Assembly: GCF_037038585.1 (NCBI RefSeq)
Contig: NC_092520.1
Span: forward strand, 191,932,604 to 191,996,603
Length of the DNA stretch: 64,000 bases
Source of the DNA: Patagioenas fasciata
Lineage: Eukaryota > Chordata > Aves > Columbiformes > Columbidae
Reading direction: 5' to 3'
In this document: piece by piece, positions 38,901 through 50,882 of the stretch
Layout: the number at the start of each line of letters is the position of its first letter
How positions within the stretch are numbered: the first letter of the stretch is position 1
Notes under the pieces: model-generated
Databases searched by the model: none
What the model was told of the DNA's origin: nothing
What the model saw: the letters and a program-made list of their open reading frames with translations, nothing else
Translations under genes and position numbers: made by a program

Positions 38901-41900
38901 AAGTGATACACTGAGCCTGAACATGTTGCCGTGTTGCAGCAAGAAGGGATTACTGCTGCCTTTTTTACCTCTGCTTAGGGTTCATATTCAGCAGTTTTTC
39001 AATGGAGAAGAAGAAAAATATATTATCCAAAATAACTTCTGTTCTTTTTTAAACTATGGTGTGCTCAGCTACCTTACACTCCACTCTCCTTCCTTGTTTA
39101 GGCAAATGTAATAGCACGACATTTTTCCCTATAGAAAAAATACTTATTACTTTACTCTGTCTACTTGCATCTCCCTAGGATCTGGTGTGTATTACCTTGT
39201 CATAAAAGTCTGAGTTCAGAGAGAATGCACTTTCTGTGATGTGGTATCATTGGGATTTTTATTTCAGATGGACCAAAATCCCCTAATCAATGGAAGGACA
39301 CAGGCTCTGTAATAACAAATAAATGTAGAAAACTTTGAAATTGAAATTCAAAAAGGAATTAAAAGTTTAATGATAACATTGGGAAATTCTTGGAATTACT
39401 ATTGTGATTCTGCATTTATTGACACCCATTAGGAAAGCAGATGATGATGCCTGAGTATAGATCACTATTCCCGTCTAGTTTCACATTTGAAATTATGATC
39501 CTTTTCCTTTTAACCTTTCTCTTTTGCTGGAGTTTGAGTTCTATTTTAAAGGGTAAGCGTCAATTCTCTTATCACGTAGTCCAAATAGGTTTGTTAAGTT
39601 ATCCTTGTTTTCAAAGATAAGTACCAGCAACCATTCTGTTACTATTAGTAACAAAAAGACAAGTGATCTACATTACATTAAACACTAAAATGTGGTTGAT
39701 ACTTGTATTGCTGTTTTTCTGTTCTATTTTACCCAAAAAGCAGAACAATATATAGACTATGTAACAGCATCAATTGTTGGAGAGAGAAATCGTCAGTACA
39801 TTTTTAAGGTGAATTTATTGGGGAATAAGTTATATAATGTGGGACTGTGGGAAAGAGTGTTATTAATGAGTACCCTTGATAGACCCTAGATTAAGACTGA
39901 GGGTGAAGCCACATGAACGATGTCCATCCACACAGAATCATTCTTTTTTAGTCTCATGTTAGCATCTTCCCTTTTACTTGTGATCATCTTCACAAGTTTC
40001 TATGCAGAAAACACCCAGATAAAAGGTCTCAGTAATCTACAATACTAGAGGTGACGAACAAAGACTTTTCTTTTTCTTTGCCTGTCTATGAAATTCAGAT
40101 CTGGAAAAACAATAATAAAAGCTTTCATTTTTAAAAGTTTATCTAAGATTTTCACTCTGTAATCAATAAGCAATGTAGAAGGGCAATAAGAGTCTTATGG
40201 ACACAGGTTAAACTTTTACAGACTTTTAAAATGGTAGCTGGTGTCAGCTTTTGATCTAACAGTGATTTTTCAAAAGTGTCCACCATGCTGAAATTCTTTT
40301 GATCATTGTATTTCAGATAATTCTTAGATTTTTTTTTTTTGGTTGGTTGTTTTTTTGTTTGGTTTTATTTTGGTTTTGATATCTGGTTTATACAAAATAT
40401 TTGTTCCTATATTCACCAGAGTCCTTTTACTTTACCCATGCAGAAAAATGGCCATGGTCCTTCTCAATTTCTTGATCTCCAAGTTTGACTGTTTCAACTA
40501 ATTTGGATTGGAGCTATAAACCCTAAAATGTACAAACTAGTCTCAGAGTTTCAAGTCTGTCTCCCTTGTGATACAGATAATCACCAGGAACATTGCTCCT
40601 GTTAGTCGCTACTTGCCCTACTTTGTTACTTAATGAAAAACTGAAGTTCAAGGGAAATTAAGACCTGTACTCTGGTGAATTCTAAGTTGTGGTCCATGAA
40701 CTAAGGAAGATCTTTGAGGCCATAGCAAAGGTATCACAGCTGGTGTGGAGAACCTGGTGAAAGAATGAAAGCTGCCACTATTTCCATTTGAAACTGTGGT
40801 GAGAAATTCCAAAGAGTTGGTAGTAGTTCATAGATTCGAAAGGTTTTGGAAGCACTGCTGTCCTTGGGATGGCCCAGATAGCTCAGCATAGCCGCACTTC
40901 CTCCAACCCCACCTGCAGTCCAGCCCAGATTGGGCGATGATGTAAGTCTCAGAGTGGCAGAGGCAGCTGAATGACGTCTCAGTTTTTGGTTTTAAGCAGC
41001 CGGTACAGCTATAAAGAGAAATGAAGAAAATGAGGGAGAGGGGAGCTGAGAAAGGCTCTGTGAAGGACAAAGAGGGAGAGGAGTCAAGAAGCCTTACAGA
41101 AAAAAAAAAAAAAGTCATGAGTGAGGGAGAAGGGATTCTCTTGGGAGAATATGAGGAAAAGAAGAACAACTTATGGAATAAAATGGAGAGGGAACACCTA
41201 CAGTGTAGAGGTTGCCTTATCCCTTCAAAGTATGGACCAGACAACTCGAGATTATTTGTCCCTAGTCCCTGTTGTTATCTCCCAGTGCTGTGGTCTCTGT
41301 CTCTCTCTTGCATGCACTTCAAATTTTTCTCTAGTTTGGAATGCTAAAATGTATTTAATTGTAAACACGATATGTTTCCTTCATGCACAGAGGATTTTTT
41401 CTCTTCCTGTGCCACATTATACTACTAAATATACAGCCCAAACATACATTAGCTTTTCTGTCCAATGAAGTTCATGCCAAACCCTCATATGTATTCTGCC
41501 CTTCATTCCTAAGGGTAAGTGTGGACCATTACTTTCCCTATACAAGATGTTTTTCTGCTGTGGGCTGTCTCTTCAATGCAGTAGCTTGCTGCTGTCTTTT
41601 GTTTGTTTGTTTGTTTTAAAGTTAGACCTTTGTTGTTTTCTGCCACTTTAACATTACTCCAACTGTAGTGTCATCTGCAGAGCTCATTTACATGCTGTTT
41701 ACCTTTTCTTCCAGCTTATTAATGAAGTTATTAAAACAAGAAACAACTTTATACCTTGCAGTAGACCCGCTGCATACTTCCCCACGACTTAGTGCTATCT
41801 GCTGCCATTACTCATCAGCCAGTGTTTGTGATCCTTTAACCTGTTTTCAATTTACATGACAGTGCTTAAGTCCAAAGCAATTTGAATTCATTTTGGGAGA

Positions 41901-44900
41901 TTTAGTGAGACACTTGTATTAAATCCTTTATTAAAATCATGCTGTGTATCTTTCATCCAGGATTTCTGCAGTTCTATCAAAAAAGCAATCACGTTTCCTT
42001 GGCACGACATGTTCTTTATGAACCCATGCTGCTTATTGCTTATTGTTCCATTATCCTTTGAAGGTTTAGAGGAGTGTTTTTGAGTTGGTTTTTCTTTTTT
42101 TATTTTTTTTTTCCCTGTTTATTTTAATTTTCCCCTCAGCAATTGTTCTGTTCTTTCACATTACAGAATATGCTTGAAATTAGACTCCTTGTTTAATAAA
42201 CCACTCTTCTTCCCTTTATTGATGTTTGAGGCTATACTTGCTATGCTATTTGACTTTTCAGAAATAATTTTTGAGGGCTTAGTATTTTCAGTGTGTACTC
42301 AGGGATGCCTTTAACCTGGACTAATTGTCTGGAAACATCTGTTTTTCTTGCTCATGTGCTATCAATAGCAATTTTTAATTCTTGTTTTCTGTCGAATGTT
42401 CTGCTTTCAGTAAGAATGAATAATAAATACATGTATCTGGGAACCATGAGTTTTGCCTACCTCTGTCCTATCAAAGTAGCCCTACTTTTAGACTATGTTT
42501 ACATTTATTTTATATCTTTTAACAATTCCCTTTGGTATCATTAACTTGTTCTTGGGTTTATCCTGAAAGCCATTGAGCATTGCAACCATGGTGTAATGAA
42601 ACTGTACGAATAGATTTACTTTTCATCATTGAAGTCACAATACTGCTTTTTTTTGGAATATACATGCATTCAGGTTAACCACAAAATTTTATGCTTTGCT
42701 TTTGCTTATACGAGTCACCTTCTACGGTTCATCTTTTCCCTGAATACTAGCCTACTCTGTATATTTTGTTTGCTTTCTTTTGCATAAGTAAATACATCAC
42801 CCTGGGGAAAAGAGTTATTTAAAACTACATGATGTATTTCATACACATTCCTCTTTTCATATAATCTTTGTTCTCAGTTAAGCACAGAGTGTGTTCAAGT
42901 TGATGAGAATATTCCAATTCATGACAATTAATTTGGATCACACCCTTAGTTGTCAAATCTCATATTTTGTTTTACTTTGGGATCCTCTTTTCTATTTTTT
43001 TTTTGTTTTGCTTTTTTCTTTTGTTATTTTTCCTCTCTCCCATTTCTATATCCCATGTTAAATTGATAGTTTCTAAAGGTTTGCAATGAATAGGGAGATC
43101 TATTAGCTGCATCTCATCAGCTGCAACATTATTTTTTGTGCATTTTCATGTTATGTCCTCGTAAGGGACATATCTGTTGCCTCTTTTAGATGTAGCTTGT
43201 TTTTTCCATATTAGCATAATTTTCCATATTTGTTTAAAGATTGAAATTCTTGCCTTCTATAACATTGTTCAAATTTACCAGCATCTCTTAATGAGGACAC
43301 AGTGTAAAGTCACTGGACACGTCAGCAGGCCGTTGAGCATAAGAGGCAGAGAGGGATGCCAGCTCTTCTGTCGCTGGTCTTCTGATTACTGATGTCCTGG
43401 ACCACAGGAGACTTCTGAGGGCATTGGTAAAAGCTGCTTGTGGTCATGTTGTGCTTTTTCTACCTAAATAGCATCTCATGTCTGTTTAGGTGGAAACTTC
43501 AGCTTGCTGCATGAGCTAGTACATTCTTCCCATAAAATCATCGGTGAATGTCCTAATTAAGCAAACACTGTTGTTACCAGAATGTCTCTGTCACATGAAA
43601 TATCATCAGGAGGCACTTATTATCTGTGGCCGTTAATAAATACCAGGATGCTTTTTACAAGACTGAGGATATCTTGACATTGAAAGTGTGGTCATTTCCC
43701 ATACCAGAAGTGTCTTCACTTGAGTGGTGCATGAATGAGTTAAACAGTGGGAAGAATTTTTGGCTGTGTGTGTTTTTTACCAATCAGGTCAACAAAGATA
43801 CAGGGGTAGAGTTACAAGTAAATTGTCTTTTAGCTACTTGGATTCTGAAGCTTCTAAAAACCGCTTTGGGATTCAGGGATGCTCACAGAAATAGTACTCT
43901 GGACAGTTATCTGCAGCTTTATTTCCTCCTGAGGGGTGTCACGGAGCCAGCCTAGATGATGTTTGGCAATCAGTAGTTTTCTTAAATCAGGAAAGTCTCA
44001 CTTGCTTTGTTTTAGCTGCTTTTTAATATGCATACTTCATAACATAAAGAGACAAGAGAAAGGCCAAGGATTCAGTTTGGTTTCTGTAAAAGAACTTTAG
44101 AAATGCATTATTGACCTCTGAAAGAACTGAATTCTGTAGGAGCCTGAAAAACAGAGAAAGCTACATGTTTTCCAGAGGGAAAATATATTCCTGGCTGGAA
44201 GAGATGTTTAATATTTTTTTAACAAATAATAAATAAAAATCCACCAAATAATATATAATCTCTTTTAAAATAACTATTATTTGAAAGAAAGTTAATGGCA
44301 TTTATTTTTCTCTTTCTGTTTATACTTGCAGGCTGTAAATTAAGAATTATTATAGTCTAATTCCTGAAATTAATGTTATCTGTTTTGATATGCTTTTTTT
44401 TTTTTTTCTCGTAGCAGCCACTGTCGAACTGTATTTAATTTGGGTACTGGTAAAAGGTTAGCTTACTGTAGAGTGACACATATGCATTTTATGTGAAACA
44501 CATATGCATCATTAGCCTGGCTGAATTGTACCTCACTGTGAGCTACTATTTCTGTCACATCCCTTCCAACATTACAAAGGTAAGGGACAGCAGGAGTGAT
44601 TTGTGTGAAGAATTTAAGAAATATATTTAATTACTATTTTAAAAGGAAAAGACTGTGATTTTATGTGTGTGAAGATGCCTTATTCTGTTTTTGAGACTGA
44701 GCCTCTCTGAAAAGCACTCCTAAGTTTAGCTCAGATCACCTACTTGAGCATTGCTTAAAATGAGGGGCTGCTCTTTTTAACCACTTGCAGGAAAGGTGCT
44801 GGCTGGAGCCAGAAAGCAGAGCAGAAGCCAAGCTGCCAGCTTGTTAGTGCGAGAATCACACCTTCATTGAAGCCTTTGGATTAATGACTTCAGACAGACA

Positions 44901-47540
44901 GATGTGAGACTCAGAGGCCATGTGTGGGGGAAGGAGTTTCTCGTCAGAGGGCCCTGGAGTGTTCTTGGTGGTGAGAGTATCTTTATTCCCTGAAAAATAC
45001 AGGGTGGTGACTGAGCAACTATGAGGGAAGGAAAAGGCTGGCAAAATGGAAGGAAAAATACAAATATAGCAAGTATCTTTGCGCTGGGAAGTAATGCACA
45101 GCAGCTGCTCTGAATCCATCCAAGAAAATGCCGTGCTTTCTTTATGTTCACTGTATCAATCTTAAACTAAAACAAGTTCCCAAAATCTGAATACAGTAAT
45201 ACCAATGCATCGTTGCTAATGGAAGTGATCTGAGTTTCCCATGAGCTATCACTGCAGCAGAACTGAATTCTTTGGGGTAGAAGATTTTATAAAACACTAG
45301 ATCTGTCATAGTAAATCCATCAAGATTATCCCCTGCACACTAGCTTTTCTGCTATGCTATCAAAAATAAATAAATGAAATAAAATCTCAACATCTTCATC
45401 AAGCACTTATAAATTAGGGAATACTCTCTGGGGCACAAGTCACCTTATGTGCAGTTTACAATAAAATATTTGTATATTCTGTGATGTCTGTGTAGTACAA
45501 GAGAGTATAATCTTGAACTGCATTTAGAATGCAATTGCGCACATAGAAGACCAAATAGAAACGTTACACGTTATTTCATAGAGTGCTTATAAAGTTATTA
45601 TGGGTATATAAAAATGTCTAACTAATATCCTGTAATAGATTTTGTACAGATCACATAGTCCAGTTTAATATTAATTACATTTTTATGATGCTGTGTGTTG
45701 TAAATGCGTATGTACAGTTCCACACAAACACAAGCACTGTCATACACTTACTAAAGTGTATGTGTCACACTTTCTATTTTGTGTTGTATGTTAATGTTAA
45801 AACCAAGAAGGTAGAGGCATATTTTCAGTTAAAATTCATAACACTGGGAATGGATAAATAGGAACAGATGTGTTGTAGAAGGGATTTTATTCTGGAGGGC
45901 TGTGAGAATTAAGCTGTCCAGCTGACTTCATATTTAATGGTAGAAACTTTCCACGGTGGGTGGTGTATGAGCACAGAGGCACACCATTTTAGAGCTCAGT
46001 GAGTATTCTTAAATATAGCCAAAGTAAAGCCCGGTGAAAGATTTAGAAATAATAGGCAGCAGCTGATGCAAAAAAATTCCTGGGTGGACATAATGTGTCG
46101 CAATAACCCATTACATTGAGATAATGTACAGCTGGAATAATGTCAACTGCCCTATCAAAAGTCCTGTGATGGGGTCTTGGAATAATGCAACTGAATAAAA
46201 ATAATAAAACAGGCTCTGTTAGCACATGCAGTTTGGTGATCGGCTGGGGACTTTTGAGTACCCTCTTGAGGTGTGTGACCTCTGCTAAGAACACGGATCT
46301 TCTCAGGTTTGGGAATGAATAACTACTGAGGCATTCAGTTAACAGTATCTTTCCAAATTTCCCATGGCACAGGTCCTGCAGCTACAGGACAAGAAAAATG
46401 TATCTTGAATCATCAGCATAATAGTAATATTCTGTCCTCTGTTTAGTATTGATCTCACCAAGAGGCTTCATATTTACAGCATGGGAAATGGGAAAGGAAG
46501 AGAGCCTTGAACGGTGCCACATTTCAAATTCCCTTACTCTGACACATAATTACCTGGCAGAGCCAGTTATCTCCCATTTTTTAGACAGCTGGAAAAAGAA
46601 GGATGCTGTTATGAGTAAGACCTTGGGAGACAGAAGCTCAGTACTGGGCTCTGAAGAACTCTTTTAGTTAAATGCTTCAACTGGCCACTGTTTGGTACCA
46701 CTAATTTACAAGAGGATCACTATTTCTGATCTTCTAATTGTCTTGATATTTCTAGGCCCATGGGGACGTGACTAGGTTGCAGGAAAACACCTATAAAGTG
46801 TCAAACACACAACATTCCAATGCTATTTGGACCTGTGTACACTGCCAAGCTGCAACTGATGAACAGCGAAAAAGACTACTGGGGAACAGCTTCAGAAACA
46901 CCAGACATTTCCTCTGGTTGCTAGAATGAAACATTATGGATTAGAAAGATTATTTATTTAAAAATTCCAGGAAAATCTAAACAATGCTAAACTTTTGAAT
47001 GGACAGAACAGGTAATGACACCTATAATTAATGCTGCCCTTTGATTTAATTTCAGAGTTTTTCCATTTACGTAGAAATTGGCAAGACAGAGTAGGGTTAT
47101 TTGCTTTGGGCTGAATTTTTAGGCTATTTTCTTGGAAAGTTTCTGGGTAGAGTATTAAAGAAACAACCTATTGTTCTGATGACTATGAAATGCTGACACC
47201 TGTTTCCTTTGGAAGCTTCAAGCAGAAGCTTGAAATGTCTTGCAGAAGAGCAGAGAAAAAGGAGGTTCCCTTTCCTTATTTCCCTGAAATGTTATTCCAC
47301 TTCAGCTGTTTTTTCTCTCTGCGAGATGCCTGGTGCACATCCTGTTTTCACTGCAGATGCTCCAGTGCTCTGACCAAGCCTACATATGCCAGTACCAGTG
47401 TCTGTGCACTGAACATTCACCATCCCAAGGGAATAGTGCCAAATCCGACTTGGTAATTACTCATCCCAATTGCTGGTGCCATGGAGATGTATCTGGCTGC
47501 AGACACAGTGAGCAAAAAGAAGGAAATTCCTTCTTCTAGC
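35946..47540. other. Intergenic between GPR37 and the RhoGAP region
   Basis: AT-rich, with no gene I can support. It contains several T/G-rich or A/C-rich low-complexity runs built on GGTTT and T tracts (36217-36375, 36826-36870 on the opposite strand, 38337-38380, 40330-40380, 42080-42115, 42995-43030). The longest open frames (40828-41244 minus, 138 codons; 43626-43955 plus, 109 codons) show no domain, signal or splice context. Confidence 0.55.
36217..36375. repeat. Poly-T and GGTTT-rich low-complexity tract
   Basis: Two poly-T runs separated by ordinary sequence, followed by repeated GGTTT/GTTTT words. Similar words recur at 38337-38380 and 40330-40380, and as AAACC/AACC at 36826-36870. 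Confidence 0.7.
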
Positions 47541-48650
47541 ATTCACAGAATCACAGAATGTTAGGGATTGGAAGATCATCTCAAAGATCATCTAGTCCAA
47601 TCCCCCTACCGGAGCAGGAAGACTTAGGTGAGGCTACACAGGAATGTGTCCAGGCAGGTTTTGAATGTCTCCAGAGCAGGAGACTCCACAACCTCCCTGG
47701 GCAACCTGTTCCAGTGCTCTGCCACCCTCACTGAGAAGAAGTTTCTTCTCAAATTTAAGTGGAACTTCTTGTGGTCCAATTTGAACCCATTACCTCTTGT
47801 CCTACCGCTGGTTGTCACTGAGAAGAGCCTGGCTCCATCCTCATGACACTCATACTTTATATATTTGTAAACATTAATAAGGTCACCCCTCAGTCTCCTC
47901 TTCTCCAGGCTAAAGAGATCCAGCTGCCTCAGCCTTTCTTCATATGGGAGATGCTCCATCCCCTTAATCATCTTTGTTGCCCTGTGCTGGACTCTTCAGC
48001 AGTTCCCTGACCTTCTTGAATTGAGGAGCCCAGAACTGGACACAATATTCCAGGTGTGGTCTCACCAGGGCAGAGTAGAAAGGAAGGAGAACCTCTCTGG
48101 ACCTACTAACCACCCCCTTTCTAATACACCCCAGGATGCCATTGGCCTTCTTGGCCACAAGGGCACAGTACTGGCTCATGGTCATCCTGCTCTCCACCAG
48201 GACCCCCAGGTCCCTTTCCCCTACGCTGCTCTCTAATACGCCATTCCCCAACTTATACTGGAACCTGGGGTTGTTCCTACCCAGATGCAATACTCTACAC
48301 TTTCCCTTATTATATTTCATTACATTTTTCCCAACCCAACTCTCCAGCCTGTCCAGGTCTTGCTGGATGGCAGCACAACCTTCTGGTGTGTCAACCACTC
48401 CTCCCAGCTTGGTGTCATCAGCAAACTTGTTGATAGTACAGTCTATTCCCTCGTCCAAATCTTTGATGAATATATTGACTAATACAGGCCCCAGTACTGA
48501 CCCCTAAGGCACTCCACTAGATACTGGCCTCCAACTAGACTCCACCCCATTGACCATGACTCTCTGGCTTCTTTCCTTCTGCCAGTTCGCAGTCCACCTC
48601 ACTACTCGATCATCCAGACCACACTCCCTCAGTTTAGATGTAAGGATGCT
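47541..48650 (-). mobile_element. CR1 LINE, 5'-truncated, abutting the duplicon
   Basis: The 3' tail is at 47541-47560 (plus-strand TCACAGAATCACAGAAT octamers) and the minus strand reads into the reverse-transcriptase C-terminal half. Minus frames 47964-48458 and 47624-47971 contain FADDTKL with an intact DD pair, [32 protein letters not shown], and [26 protein letters not shown] frameshift between the two frames near 47970 inactivates it. The element ends exactly where the 4.2-kb RhoGAP duplicon begins (48648-48650). It is the same CR1 subfamily as the copy at 62932-64000 but more mutated. Confidence 0.93.
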
Positions 48651-49817
48651 TGATGACAGAGCCCCTCCCTGGGCACGGTTTGGGAATGACCTGAGATTCT
48701 GCAGGGGATGTTCTCTGACCTCCGTCTGTCCCCTCAGAAGGGCCAGACTATCCCTAGGTCCTGTGTCACATCTGCTGATCCCTAGGTGCTGGTTTCGTTA
48801 CAGCATCTGAAACGGCATTAAGCTGCCTGCGTGTAGGAAATCCAACTGAGGCCTCAGTCGATACACTCCCTTAAGTCTAAAGGTGTCCTAAAAGATGTCT
48901 GCTTTAGGACAGTAGGAATAAGTCCTTTCTCCGCTAACTAGAATGGGATCTTGGCAATTCTTTCACATGCGAAGCTGCAATAGAGCTGTGTAAATTGGGA
49001 GGAGCTGAATGCCCGATTTGATATCTGGTGCTGGAGTGGGTGGCCTCAGCACCTCCGGCTCCTTCTCAAAAACTACTACTCTATCGTATGTCAAAGGTGG
49101 CTAGTGGAGTTCCCAGCCTAGATCTCCAGGATTCAGCTGGCACGTGCCACGGGAAAGAGCGATGTTTTGTTTGCAGAGCCTCATGGAGCGGGCTGTGGCT
49201 GTCCCTGTCCAAATGCGACTCAGGTGCCTTTGGAATATCCAGGGAGAAATGGAAGGGCTTGGAGAGATTCTTATGAAAAGCTCATGTGCTGTCAGCTGTT
49301 GCGTGTCACCAGACCGAGGAAAAACATCTATTTCTTGTAAGCAATCGCTCACGCTGCCATGCCAATGCCATATTTCCGTTATACTTCAGGCGACCATGCT
49401 CTCTTGTGAAGCTGGAACTTCTGCACACGCGCTTTCCTGTCCCTGGTGCAGAATGGTAAGAGAGCATGAGTGCTCGGGAGGGCTGAGCGGGCGATTGAGG
49501 AGGGACAGACAGGGCAGGTGAGGTCGGGGGAGTCGCAGGGTGTGTAAGGGAGAGGTTTGACTTGGCAGCCCTTACGGTTAGGGGTGCTGTAGTTGAGAGC
49601 CTGTGAGTGAGGATTAGGGGCTGGAAAAGAAAGAAGGTTCATTGTGGGTGTCCGTTATCAATCAGCCAGCCAGGGTGATAGCACTGGTGAGTTCTTGCCT
49701 AGGAAATGCGGAGAAATGTCTGGCAATGCTAGGGGCAAGAAGCATCCTGGGACACGTGCACACAGACTTGTGACCCAAAGCAGCTTGGCAAAGCTGCTGG
49801 CAAAGAGCGTGGCACAA

Positions 49818-50045
49818 AAGGTCCTGGGCTCCTGGTGGATAGCAAGTTGAGCAGGAGCCAGCGAGGTGGCCTTGGCCCAAGGCGGCAGCCAGTGGTGCCC
49901 TGGGCTGCACGGGGCAAAGCCTTGCCAGCAGCTGGAGGGAGGGGACCCTTCCCCTCTGCTCAGCGCTGCTGAGGCCAGGCCTGAAGTGCTGTGCCCAGGG
50001 CTGGGCTCCCAGTGCGCAAGAGACATGGGCATAGTGGGGAGAGCC
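49818..50045 (+). mobile_element. Ancient CR1 fragment inside duplicon copy 1
   Basis: CTCCTGGTGGATAGCAAGTT, then CCCTTCCCCTCTGCTCAGCG and GGCTGGGCTCCC...AAGAGACATGGGCATA follow the plus-strand order of the CR1 reverse-transcriptase C-terminal region (the [18 protein letters not shown] and WAPQ-type blocks), but with many substitutions. It predates the duplication because copy 2 has the same fragment at 59857-60084. Confidence 0.75.
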
Positions 50046-50393
50046 CCCAGTGCCCCTCCCCCACCACTGGGCTCAGAATGTTGGGCTGTGTTGACCCGGC
50101 GCTGTCCCGGCAACGCTTCTGTGCCAACTCGGAGTGTCAGGGGTAAGAGCGAAGCTCTTGCCCTGCAGCACTGGGACGGCACTGGGGCGCTGTTTGCCAG
50201 ATTTTTCCATCTCCTTGGCCAACACCTTGCGCCCCACAAGCGTGCCCTACTGTTGGTTCCGTGGCGATGGGCCAGGTGAATTGCTGCCGCGGCTCCAGGT
50301 AGGCTCCCCCCACGCACGGCTCGGGGACACCCCAGAACAGCCGGACCGTGCAGCAGCCGATTTTCTCATGCCCGACGCCGTCTGCTCCGCAGG

Positions 50394-50458
50394 GACGAGC
50401 TTGAGCCTGAGCCCCAGCACCCACGCGTGCCCAATGCCGGCAGTGGCCAGTTGACTGG
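50394..50458 (+). CDS. Candidate upstream exon of the RhoGAP gene, copy 1
   Basis: A 65-bp block between a good acceptor (CTGCTCCGCAG|GGACG) and a good donor (GACTG|GTGAGT). One frame is open and acidic at its start (DELEPEPQHPRV...). The copy 2 equivalent (60433-60497) keeps both sites. I cannot tie it to a known domain, and the exon before it is unresolved, so it is a candidate only. Confidence 0.3.
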
Positions 50459-50706
50459 TGAGTTTGCAGAAGACTGGGGCAGGACGGCCCTTCCCTCCTC
50501 CTCTTGCAGACGGGCACTCAGGCTGCACTGGGGCTGCTGCTGCCCTTCCCGCAGGGCACCTCTGTCCCCATTACTCTGCAGCAGGAGAGTCCTGAGCCCT
50601 CGGGATCCCTCTTTGCCAAAGGACACTTCTCCCGTGCGCTCCAGGGTCCAGGAGCGCTGGCCAGGCACTTCTGCTCCACCTCTCTTTGCTCTCTTCTCCT
50701 TGGCAG

Positions 50707-50882
50707 ATGGTGGCGCCCGCAGCAGGAGGAGGAGGTGGCTGCCCTGGCCCTTTGTGCGGCCAGGGACCTCGGCGGCTGCAGAGGCACCGGGGCCATCGGG
50801 CTCTGCCCGCACGGGACTTCTCTTTGGCCGGCCCCTGGCGGATCTCTGCAGCCAGGACGGCATGCTGCCCCAGCCCATGCAG
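50707..50882 (+). CDS. RhoGAP copy 1, exon before the domain
   Basis: Acceptor TTGGCAG|ATGG and donor ATGCAG|GTAAGC. The frame that joins the next exon in phase 0 ends in FGRPLADLCSQDGMLPQPMQ and is open across the whole exon back to 50427. The exon's 5' limit is less certain than its donor. Confidence 0.65.

Noticed and set aside
43626..43955. 109-codon plus-strand frame
   Set aside because: AT-rich intergenic DNA with no splice context, domain or repeat origin. Chance is the simplest explanation.
49658..50317. 219-codon minus-strand frame, with counterpart at 59697-60356
   Set aside because: It covers the antisense of an old CR1 fragment and has no recognisable domain.
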